DNA from: Tannerella sp.
Lineage (GTDB): Bacteria > Bacteroidota > Bacteroidia > Bacteroidales > Tannerellaceae
DNA: 10,007 nucleotides
Reading direction: 5' to 3'
NCBI GenBank assembly: GCA_031271245.1
Contig: JAISWC010000009.1
Coordinates: forward strand, 1 to 10,007
This document shows, piece after piece, positions 1-6,009 of the stretch. The notes under the pieces were generated by a model, which was given only the letters and a program-made list of their open reading frames with translations, was not told the origin of the DNA and searched no databases. Both the position numbers and the translations under genes were made by a program. Every line of letters begins with the position of its first letter. Positions within the stretch are counted from its first letter, which is position 1.

Positions 1-24
1 CGACATCCAGTCCGACATCCAGTC
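1..24 (+). repeat. Perfect 12-bp tandem duplication in the coiled-coil gene
   Basis: CGACATCCAGTC occurs twice back to back (1-12 and 13-24). In the reading frame starting at base 2 it gives DIQSDIQS, so the duplication keeps frame. Further copies could lie to the left, outside the window. Confidence 0.75.
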
Positions 25-712
25 GATCCGGGAGGCAGAAAACTACCTGTCCGTCGAGCCGCAGGGCGAAGGCATCACCCCCTACCGGAAGGAACAGCTC
101 AGGAATAACGTGCGCCAGATAGCCGAGACCCTGAAATCCAACCGGGAACAGCTGGCCATCCTGCGCGAACAGTTAAAGAACAGCCATATCCGGTCGGAAG
201 CGTTGCAGCGCACCATCGACCGCATTGCTGTCGAACTCAACCAGAAGGCGCAGATGATTGCCTCCCTGCAGGAGGAACTGGCCCGGAAGGATGTACGGAT
301 CGGGGAACTGGACGATGTGGTGGCCTCGCTGAACGAAAATATCGAAAACCTGTCCGAAGCGACGGCCTCCCAGACGAAAAAACTGGAGGAACAGAACCGG
401 AAACTGAATACGGCGTACTATTGCCTCGGCACAGCGAAGGAACTGAAACGGCAAAACATCCTGACGGGCGGAGGTCTGTTCTCCAAATCGAAAGTGCTGG
501 AAGGCTTTTTCAATGAAGACTATTTTATCTCCATCGACATCCGCGAAGTGACCGAAATCCCGCTGTATGCCGGCAAAGCCAGTCTCCGCTCCACTCACCC
601 GGCCGAGACGTACAAGTTTTCCAGAGACGAACACGGCAATCTGACGCTCAGCATCACGGATGTCGAACAGTTCTGGCAACTGAGTCGCTATCTGGTGATT
701 GAAGTCAAATGA
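2..712 (+). CDS. Coiled-coil envelope protein, Cbp1-like (5' end outside window)
   Basis: The reading frame is open from base 2 to the TGA at 710-712 (236 codons visible), so the real start and any signal peptide or lipobox lie upstream of the window. The GTG at 110 is internal and is not a convincing start. Visible residues about 28-135 are a long, charged, heptad-like coiled coil rich in E, K, Q and L. About 140-236 form a compact C-terminal domain with the stretches LNTAYYCLGTAKELKRQNIL, DIREVTEIPL, STHPAETYKF and FWQLSRYLVIEV. From memory this layout and C-terminal pattern match Bacteroides lipoprotein-like coiled-coil proteins annotated as the Cbp1 collagen-binding adhesin family; collagen binding itself cannot be inferred here. 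It may instead be a structural envelope protein of unknown role. Its stop overlaps the xseB start (ATGA at 709-712), so it is probably in the same operon as xseB, ispD and recG. Confidence 0.7.
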   Translation, partial: DIQSDIQSIREAENYLSVEPQGEGITPYRKEQLRNNVRQIAETLKSNREQLAILREQLKNSHIRSEALQRTIDRIAVELNQKAQMIASLQEELARKDVRIGELDDVVASLNENIENLSEATASQTKKLEEQNRKLNTAYYCLGTAKELKRQNILTGGGLFSKSKVLEGFFNEDYFISIDIREVTEIPLYAGKASLRSTHPAETYKFSRDEHGNLTLSITDVEQFWQLSRYLVIEVK

Positions 713-918
713 ATCTCCATGCAATGGAAAAGGAAATGACGTATGCCGAATCCGTACAGCGGCTTCAGGCGATTGTGACGGAAATGGAACAGGACGCGCT
801 GGATGTGGACGTGCTGTTCGAAAAGGTAAAAGAAGCCAGCCGGCTCATCGTAAACTGCCGGGAAAAACTGTTTAAGGTCGACGGGGAAGTAAAAAAAATA
901 CTGGAGGAATTGCAGTGA
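709..918 (+). CDS. xseB: Exodeoxyribonuclease VII small subunit
   Basis: Small subunit of exonuclease VII, which with the large subunit XseA degrades single-stranded DNA to oligonucleotides in the cytoplasm. The 69-residue product is short, helical and acidic, with the family pattern YAESVQRLQAIVTEMEQ, then a central LFEKVKEASRLIVNCREKL and a C-terminal VDGEVKKILEEL, corresponding to the usual F-E-x-x-L-x-x-L-E-x-I-V opening and L-x-x-C-x-x-x-L helix. Length is within the family range (E. coli about 80). The ATG at 709 overlaps the previous stop as ATGA and is favoured by translational coupling; in-frame ATGs at 724 and 736 are possible, since conserved sequence begins near TYAES. The stop overlaps the GTG start of ispD. 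No xseA is in the window, so the large subunit must be encoded elsewhere or upstream. Confidence 0.85.
   Translation: MNLHAMEKEMTYAESVQRLQAIVTEMEQDALDVDVLFEKVKEASRLIVNCREKLFKVDGEVKKILEELQ
903..907 (+). promoter_or_regulatory. Shine-Dalgarno site supporting the GTG start of ispD
   Basis: GGAGG lies 7 bases before the GTG at 915, within the last codons of xseB. Strong sites like this are uncommon in the window, and it settles the non-ATG start of ispD in the GTGA overlap. Confidence 0.6.
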
Positions 919-1580
919 GACGCGCGGTCATCATCGTGGCTGGCGGACGGGGTTTGCGGATGGGAAGCGATTTGCCGAAACAGTTCCTGCCGCTCCACGG
1001 CAAACCGCTGCTGATGCATACGCTGGAGGTTTTTTACCGCTGGGACGGGAACGCGCGGCTGACGCTGGCGCTTCCCGATATGCACCGGTCGTATTGGGAA
1101 ATGCTGTGCCGGGAGTTGAACTGGCGCGTGCCGCATTGGATCGTGGCGGGAGGCGAGACGCGGTTTCATTCCGTGCGTAACGCGCTGGAGACGGTGGAGG
1201 ACTGTGACTGGGTAGGGGTGCATGATGGCGTGCGTCCGCTGGTCGCGCCCGAAGTCATCGAGGCCTGTTTTCGCGGAGCGGCACAGCATGGTGCGGCGCT
1301 GCCGGCCGTTCCGGTGGCTGAATCGTTGCGCGAATGTGACGGGGAACGCAACCGTGCGGTCGACCGCACGCGCTATCGCCTGGTACAGACGCCGCAAGTG
1401 TTCCGGCGCGACTGGCTGGAGGAGGCTTACCGGCAACCGTATTCGCCCCTGTTTACCGACGATGCGTCGGTGGTGGAAGCCCTCGGAAGAAACATTCATC
1501 TGGTGTCCGGCAATCCGGAAAATATCAAGATCACGACGCCGGCGGATTTGCTGGTCGCTGAAAAATGGATGGCACACTGA
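915..1580 (+). CDS. ispD: 2-C-methyl-D-erythritol 4-phosphate cytidylyltransferase
   Basis: Joins CTP and 2-C-methyl-D-erythritol 4-phosphate to give CDP-methylerythritol plus pyrophosphate, the third step of the MEP isoprenoid pathway, in the cytoplasm. The 221-residue length is typical. Seen in order: the nucleotide-binding loop VAGGRGLRMGSDLPKQF (residues 8-24), where R15 and K22 correspond to the catalytic Arg and Lys of the E. coli enzyme; GGETRFHSV (79-87); HDGVRP (103-108) in place of the HDAARP common in proteobacteria; QTPQVF (158-163); TDDAS (181-185); and NIKITTPADL (203-212) near the C-terminus. The GTG start overlaps the xseB stop by 4 bases and has a GGAGG site at 903-907. recG begins 6 bases after the stop, so the pair is surely co-transcribed. 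Confidence 0.95.
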   Translation: MRRAVIIVAGGRGLRMGSDLPKQFLPLHGKPLLMHTLEVFYRWDGNARLTLALPDMHRSYWEMLCRELNWRVPHWIVAGGETRFHSVRNALETVEDCDWVGVHDGVRPLVAPEVIEACFRGAAQHGAALPAVPVAESLRECDGERNRAVDRTRYRLVQTPQVFRRDWLEEAYRQPYSPLFTDDASVVEALGRNIHLVSGNPENIKITTPADLLVAEKWMAH

Positions 1581-1586
1581 TCGCGC

Positions 1587-3686
1587 ATGAACCCGAGTTT
1601 CTCAAATCAATCCGTCATGTATCTGCCGGGCGTCGGCCCGAAGAAAGCGGCCGTGCTGGCGCAGGAAGCAAACATCGCGTCATGGGAAGACCTGCTGTAT
1701 TATTTCCCCTACAAATACGTCGACCGCAGCCGTTTCCACAAGGTGAGCGAGGTGAACGGCGAGATGCCTTACATCCAGTTGAAAGGCTGTATCCGGATGT
1801 TCGACGTGGCCGGCGAGAAGCGTTCGAAACGGCTGATTGCCAAATTCACGGACGGGAGCGGCGTAATTGATCTGGTTTGGTTTAAGGGCTTGAAATACAT
1901 CGCGGAAAAATATAAAACCGGCCGGGAATACGTTGTTTTCGGAAAACCGACAGCGTTCGGGAATAATTGCAACCTGGTGCATCCGGACATCGATCTGCCG
2001 GAAGACGTGCAGCAGGTGACGAACGGCCTGATGCCGTTCTACAACACTACGGAGCGGATGAAAAAGGCGTTTCTGCATTCCCGCGCCATCCAGCAATTCC
2101 AGTACACGCTGCTCTCGACCCTGAACTGGCAGCTGCCGGAGACGCTCCCGCCGCACGTATGGGTGCAAACCCGCCTGATTTCCCTGTCGGAGGCGATGCG
2201 GAATATCCATTTCCCGGAATCGACGGAGATGCTCCACAAGGCGCAACTGCGCCTGAAATTCGACGAACTGTTCTTTATTCAGCTGCATATCCTCCGGTCG
2301 GCGCGTAGCCGGCAACAGGCGTTGAAAGGGCATGTATTCGAAACGGTCGGCAAATTGTTTCATACCTTTTATGAAAAATACCTGCCGTTTGAGTTGACGA
2401 ATGCGCAGAAGCGGGTGATTCGCGAGATGCGCGCCGACATGGGCAGCGGACGGCAGATGAACCGCCTGTTACAGGGCGACGTGGGCAGCGGCAAAACGCT
2501 TGTCGCCTTGATGGCCATGCTGCTGGCCGCCGACAATCACTATCAGGCGTGCCTGATGGCGCCGACCGAGATTCTGGCGCAGCAGCATTACCGGACGCTG
2601 AAGGATTTTCTGAAAGACATGCCTGTTCGTATCGCCCTGCTGACCGGTTCTACCCGGAAGAAAGAACGGGACGGGATACTGCCGGCCGTGGCCGGTGGGG
2701 AAGTGCAGATACTGGTCGGGACACATGCCCTGATTGAGGACACGGTTGTGTTTGCCTCGCTGGGGCTGGCAGTGATCGACGAACAGCACCGTTTCGGCGT
2801 GGCGCAGCGTTCGCGGCTGTGGGTGAAAAATCCGGCTCCGCCGCACGTACTGATCATGTCGGCCACGCCCATCCCGCGCACGCTGGCCATGACGGTCTAT
2901 GGCGACCTGGACGTTTCGGTGATCGACGAACTGCCGCCCGGCCGCAAACCGGTCAAAACCGTGCACCGCCTCGACAGCAGGAAGGCGGAACTGTACGCTT
3001 TTCTACGCAGCGAAATCCGGCAGGGACGGCAAGTCTACGTCGTTTATCCCCTGATCGAAGAAAGCGAAACGATGGACTACAAGAATCTGGAAGAAGGCTT
3101 CGAGGTCTTCCGCGAAGTGTTTCCGGAATACACGGTCTGCATGGTACACGGCAAAATGAAACCGAAGGAAAAGGAGGCTGCCATGCAGCGGTTTGTGTCC
3201 GGCGAGGCGCAGATTCTGGTGGCAACGACGGTGATCGAAGTGGGCGTGAACGTGCCCAATGCGTCGGTGATGGTGATTGAGAGCGCCGAACGCTTCGGAC
3301 TGTCCCAGTTACACCAGTTGCGGGGGCGTGTCGGTCGGGGTGCCGACCAGTCGTTTTGCGTGCTGGTCACTTCGCCGAAGTTGAGCAGCGAAATGCGCAA
3401 AAGACTTGAAATCATGGTGAACAGCAATGACGGTTTTGAGATTGCGGAAGCGGACATGCGCCTGCGCGGCCACGGCGACCTGGAAGGGACGCAACAGAGC
3501 GGTATCGGGCTGTCGCTGAAAATCGCCAGCCTGACGTCCGACGGCCGGATCCTCCAGTTTGCCCGCGACCTCGCCGAACAGGTATTGAACGACGACCCTT
3601 CGCTGGAATCGCCCCGGAACCTGCTCCTCCGCGAACGCCTGCACACGCTTTTCGGCCAAAAAATGAACTGGGGACTCATCAGCTGA
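1587..3686 (+). CDS. recG: ATP-dependent DNA helicase RecG
   Basis: Monomeric superfamily 2 translocase that remodels stalled replication forks and branch-migrates Holliday junctions. The 699-residue length matches the family (E. coli 693). The N-terminus has the helix-hairpin-helix-like YLPGVGPKKAAVL (12-24), followed by the OB-fold wedge domain (about 60-150) that splits the fork. Helicase motifs are intact: Walker A GDVGSGKT (297-304), APTEILAQQH (325-334), DEQH (398-401), SATPIPRT (425-432), HGKM (521-524), TTVIEVGVNVP (547-557) and motif VI QLRGRVGRG (577-585). The translocation (TRG) region NDGFEIAEADMRLRGHGDLE follows at about 614-633. The ATG at 1587 is the first in-frame start after the ispD stop; the ATG at 1617 would begin at MYLPGVG and is a shorter alternative. 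No clear terminator follows, and it appears to be the last gene of its operon. Confidence 0.97.
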   Translation: MNPSFSNQSVMYLPGVGPKKAAVLAQEANIASWEDLLYYFPYKYVDRSRFHKVSEVNGEMPYIQLKGCIRMFDVAGEKRSKRLIAKFTDGSGVIDLVWFKGLKYIAEKYKTGREYVVFGKPTAFGNNCNLVHPDIDLPEDVQQVTNGLMPFYNTTERMKKAFLHSRAIQQFQYTLLSTLNWQLPETLPPHVWVQTRLISLSEAMRNIHFPESTEMLHKAQLRLKFDELFFIQLHILRSARSRQQALKGHVFETVGKLFHTFYEKYLPFELTNAQKRVIREMRADMGSGRQMNRLLQGDVGSGKTLVALMAMLLAADNHYQACLMAPTEILAQQHYRTLKDFLKDMPVRIALLTGSTRKKERDGILPAVAGGEVQILVGTHALIEDTVVFASLGLAVIDEQHRFGVAQRSRLWVKNPAPPHVLIMSATPIPRTLAMTVYGDLDVSVIDELPPGRKPVKTVHRLDSRKAELYAFLRSEIRQGRQVYVVYPLIEESETMDYKNLEEGFEVFREVFPEYTVCMVHGKMKPKEKEAAMQRFVSGEAQILVATTVIEVGVNVPNASVMVIESAERFGLSQLHQLRGRVGRGADQSFCVLVTSPKLSSEMRKRLEIMVNSNDGFEIAEADMRLRGHGDLEGTQQSGIGLSLKIASLTSDGRILQFARDLAEQVLNDDPSLESPRNLLLRERLHTLFGQKMNWGLIS

Positions 3687-3906
3687 AACCGTTGTTAGTC
3701 CCCTAATAATGCGTCCAGGCCGGAAAACATCCGGATCTGTTCGAAGGAAAAGCTGTTCCGATACGCGGTTAAAACGGTTCTTTCCAGCCCTTCGGCCAAT
3801 CTGGAACGACTGTTTTCATTCCCAAAATCATCCGGCCCAAAGTATAATTAATGTTGTCACGGTGTCGATTTTTCCGCCGAACCTTCCGTACTAAAAAAAA
3901 ACGCAG
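3687..3906. other. Intergenic region between recG and the gapA promoter
   Basis: No convincing gene, RNA or strong terminator is visible. Weak structures are CCGG-AAAACAT-CCGG-type repetition near 3720-3738 and an imperfect inverted repeat, TTCCAG at 3782-3787 with CTGGAA at 3801-3806, followed by a short GTTTTC; the latter could be a poor recG terminator. A TATAAT at 3843-3848 does not fit Bacteroidetes promoter rules. The 61-codon plus-strand frame from 3709 has no recognisable protein character. Confidence 0.5.
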
Positions 3907-3914
3907 TAAATTTG
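3907..3914 (+). promoter_or_regulatory. Bacteroidetes-type -7 promoter element of gapA
   Basis: TAAATTTG fits the TAnnTTTG consensus recognised by the primary sigma factor in Bacteroidota. The -33 element expected around 3883-3888 is weak (CTTCCG where TTTG or TTG is usual). It would give a leader of roughly 50 bases that is A-rich, as is typical for highly expressed genes of this phylum, ending in a purine-rich AAAGGAAA about 6 bases before the gapA ATG. Confidence 0.6.
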
Positions 3915-3972
3915 CCCCCCGAAGAATAAATAATAAACGGGACAAATAACATTTTAACGAAAGGAAATTACA

Positions 3973-4977
3973 ATGATTAAAGTAGGTATTAACGGTTTCG
4001 GCCGTATAGGACGTTTGGTTTTCCGCGCCGCACAGGGCCGGAACGACGTTCAGGTAGTGGGTATTAACGACCTGATCAGTGTGGAATACATGGCTTACAT
4101 GTTGAAGTATGACACGATTCACGGCCAGTTCGACGGCACGATTGAAGTCAGGGACGGGAATCTGATCGTCAACGGCAACGTCATCCGCGTAACCGCAGAA
4201 AAGAATCCTGCGGATTTGAAATGGGGCGCCATAGACGCAGAATATATTGTTGAGTCGACGGGTCTGTTTCTGTCGAAAGACAAAGTGCAGGGACACATTG
4301 ACGCAGGAGGTAAATATGTCGTGATGTCGGGCCCCTCGAAAGATGATACGCCGATGTTCGTATGCGGCGTCAACCTCGACGCTTATGTCAAAGGCACGAA
4401 GTTCGTATCGAACGCCTCCTGTACGACCAACTGTCTGGCGCCGATAGCCAAAGTGCTGAACGACAAGTTCGGCATCGCCGACGGTCTGATGTCGACGATT
4501 CACTCCACCACGGCCACGCAGAAAACGGTCGACGGTCCTTCGGTCAAAGACTGGCGCGGCGGACGCGCCGCTTCGGGCAACATCATCCCTTCGTCTACGG
4601 GCGCAGCCAAAGCCGTAGGGAAAGTGATTCCCGAGCTGAACGGCAAACTGACGGGCATGTCCTTCCGCGTTCCGACGCTGGACGTATCGGTGGTCGACCT
4701 GACCGTCAACCTGGTCAAGCCGGCAACTTATGCAGCAATTAAAGCCGCGATGAAAGAGGCCTCCGAAGGCGAACTGAAAGGGATTCTGGGCTATACGGAG
4801 GATGACGTGGTATCGTCCGATTTCATTGGCGACGCCCGCACGTCCATCTTCGACGCCAAGGCAGGCATCGCCCTGACGGATACATTCGTGAAAGTGGTTT
4901 CGTGGTACGACAACGAATGGGGCTATTCCTCCAAAGTGTTGGATCTCATCGCTTACATGAAAAAGATAAACGGATAA
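3973..4977 (+). CDS. gapA: Glyceraldehyde-3-phosphate dehydrogenase (NAD-dependent, glycolytic type)
   Basis: Oxidises and phosphorylates glyceraldehyde 3-phosphate to 1,3-bisphosphoglycerate with NAD+, as a cytoplasmic homotetramer in glycolysis. The 334-residue length is standard. Seen: Rossmann loop NGFGRIGR (7-14); IND with Asp33, the residue typical of NAD preference; catalytic ASCTTNC (148-154) with Cys150; His177 in STIHSTTATQKTVDGPS; RGGRAASGNIIPSSTGAAKA (196-213 region) for phosphate binding; and the C-terminal WYDNEWGYS (311-319). The HSTTATQKTVDGPS form resembles E. coli GapA rather than the Bacillus-like HAYTGDQ class. It has its own promoter (3907-3914) and terminator (5013-5043), so it is most likely monocistronic and strongly expressed. 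The ATG has an AAAGGAA-type site at correct spacing. Confidence 0.98.
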   Translation: MIKVGINGFGRIGRLVFRAAQGRNDVQVVGINDLISVEYMAYMLKYDTIHGQFDGTIEVRDGNLIVNGNVIRVTAEKNPADLKWGAIDAEYIVESTGLFLSKDKVQGHIDAGGKYVVMSGPSKDDTPMFVCGVNLDAYVKGTKFVSNASCTTNCLAPIAKVLNDKFGIADGLMSTIHSTTATQKTVDGPSVKDWRGGRAASGNIIPSSTGAAKAVGKVIPELNGKLTGMSFRVPTLDVSVVDLTVNLVKPATYAAIKAAMKEASEGELKGILGYTEDDVVSSDFIGDARTSIFDAKAGIALTDTFVKVVSWYDNEWGYSSKVLDLIAYMKKING

Positions 4978-5012
4978 TTTTATCTCATCATTTTTTTTTA
5001 CATTATTATTAG

Positions 5013-5043
5013 AAGGGCCGTATCCGAAAGGTTACGGCCTTTT
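5013..5043 (+). terminator. Rho-independent terminator of gapA
   Basis: A 13-base-pair stem with one T-T mismatch and one G-T wobble (5013-5025 with 5030-5042), capped by a GAAA tetraloop (5026-5029), with the U-tract contained in and just after the 3' arm. It begins 35 bases after the gapA stop. A run of nine T at 4991-4999 precedes it, giving an A-tract on the other strand, though no minus-strand gene needs it here. Confidence 0.9.
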
Positions 5044-5066
5044 CACTAACAATCATACGAAAGAAA

Positions 5067-5972
5067 ATGAATAATTTGCAAGAACTAAAGAAGTCCATTT
5101 TCGCAGATGGGGTAATTGACGAAGCCGATATAACGCTTCTTCGCGGGGTCATTTTTGACGAGGAAGGCGTCAGCAGGAAGAAAGCCGATTTTCTTTTTGA
5201 AATAAAAGATGCCATCGGCAAGAAAAAACTGACTGCCGAACTTGAAGTCGTTTTTGTGGAAGCCATTACGGCTTATTTACTTGACGACGAGGATTCGCCC
5301 GGCGAAATTGACGAAAGCGAGGCAAAATGGCTACGGGCAAAAATTCAGTACAAGGGATACGTAGACCATATTGATAAAAGACTTCTCGCCAACTTGCGCA
5401 AAAGATCCATCAACTTCCCCGAAATACTCAACTACAAAAACAAACCGGTCAAAGCATTCGAGGGAATGTTATTCGGTTTGCGTTTTGTTACTTTTTTAGC
5501 CGTCATTGGCTCCATGTGTGCCTCTGTCGTGCTGTTTATCCGCAGTTCCATGCAGATTTACGAAGGATTGAAAATATTTGTCTTCAATTTCAATTCAAGC
5601 GAGAGCCACGAACTGGAACATTTGGTAGCTCAATTTGTCTCCTCGATAGACGGCTATCTGTTTGCCATGATTCTTATCATCTTCAGTATGGGCATATACG
5701 AACTGTTTATCAACAAAATAGACCCTGTCGAAAAGGCGCTTGATGCCCGTCCGAGCTGGCTGCAAATCAACAGTATCGACGACTTGAAATCCTCGCTGGG
5801 AAAAGTAATTTTGATGATTTTGATTGTGTCGTTCTTTGAACATTCACTGAATATCCATTACGAAGGCATCAAGGACTTGCTGTTCCTGGGCATTGGCATA
5901 CTGCTGATTTCAGCGGCATTATATTTGACACATATCGACGGGAAACACGAACATAAATCCAAATCCAAATAA
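5067..5972 (+). CDS. UPF0114 (YqhA-like) membrane protein with acidic EF-hand/TerB-like N-terminal domain
   Basis: 301 residues in two parts. Residues 1-125 are soluble, helical and acidic. They carry DEDSPGEIDESE (74-85), which fits an EF-hand loop at positions 1, 3, 6, 8, 9 and 12, and a degenerate counterpart at 10-21 (ADGVIDEAD). GVIDEADITLLRGVI (15-29) and GEIDESEAKWLRAKI (79-93) look like an internal duplication; a TerB-like fold is an equally good reading. Residues 130-290 resemble the UPF0114/YqhA family: hydrophobic segments near 135-158, 196-216, 245-263 and 268-288, with GYLFAMILIIFSMGIYELFI and SSLGKVILMILIVSFFEHSL as the family-like core. That family has no established function. 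The tail is Lys/His-rich (HEHKSKSK). It starts 24 bases past the gapA terminator and ends 37 bases before the calcium ATPase, suggesting co-transcription. Sampled rows have clearly lower GC than its neighbours. Confidence 0.8.
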   Translation: MNNLQELKKSIFADGVIDEADITLLRGVIFDEEGVSRKKADFLFEIKDAIGKKKLTAELEVVFVEAITAYLLDDEDSPGEIDESEAKWLRAKIQYKGYVDHIDKRLLANLRKRSINFPEILNYKNKPVKAFEGMLFGLRFVTFLAVIGSMCASVVLFIRSSMQIYEGLKIFVFNFNSSESHELEHLVAQFVSSIDGYLFAMILIIFSMGIYELFINKIDPVEKALDARPSWLQINSIDDLKSSLGKVILMILIVSFFEHSLNIHYEGIKDLLFLGIGILLISAALYLTHIDGKHEHKSKSK

Positions 5973-6009
5973 TGATCATTCTATTATAACAATCCAATCA
6001 GTATCGAAT

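Noticed and set aside
110..712. Complete 200-residue gene starting at GTG 110
   Set aside because: The frame is open to the left edge with matching coiled-coil-like sequence before it and no start signal at 110, so the gene is partial rather than complete.
1221..1238. HDGVRP instead of HDAARP in IspD as a loss-of-function sign
   Set aside because: All other catalytic residues are present, and from memory Bacteroidetes IspD proteins commonly show this variant.
765..1577. 270-codon minus-strand frame opposite xseB and ispD
   Set aside because: Its product has low-complexity Arg/His/Gln composition and no motif, and both sense genes are well supported.
3843..3848. TATAAT as a -10 box for gapA
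   Set aside because: Bacteroidota use TAnnTTTG, and a fitting element is present closer to the gene at 3907-3914.
3769..4503. 244-codon minus-strand frame opposite gapA reaching into the intergenic region
   Set aside because: Most of it mirrors gapA codons; the part in the intergenic region has no promoter or protein-family resemblance.
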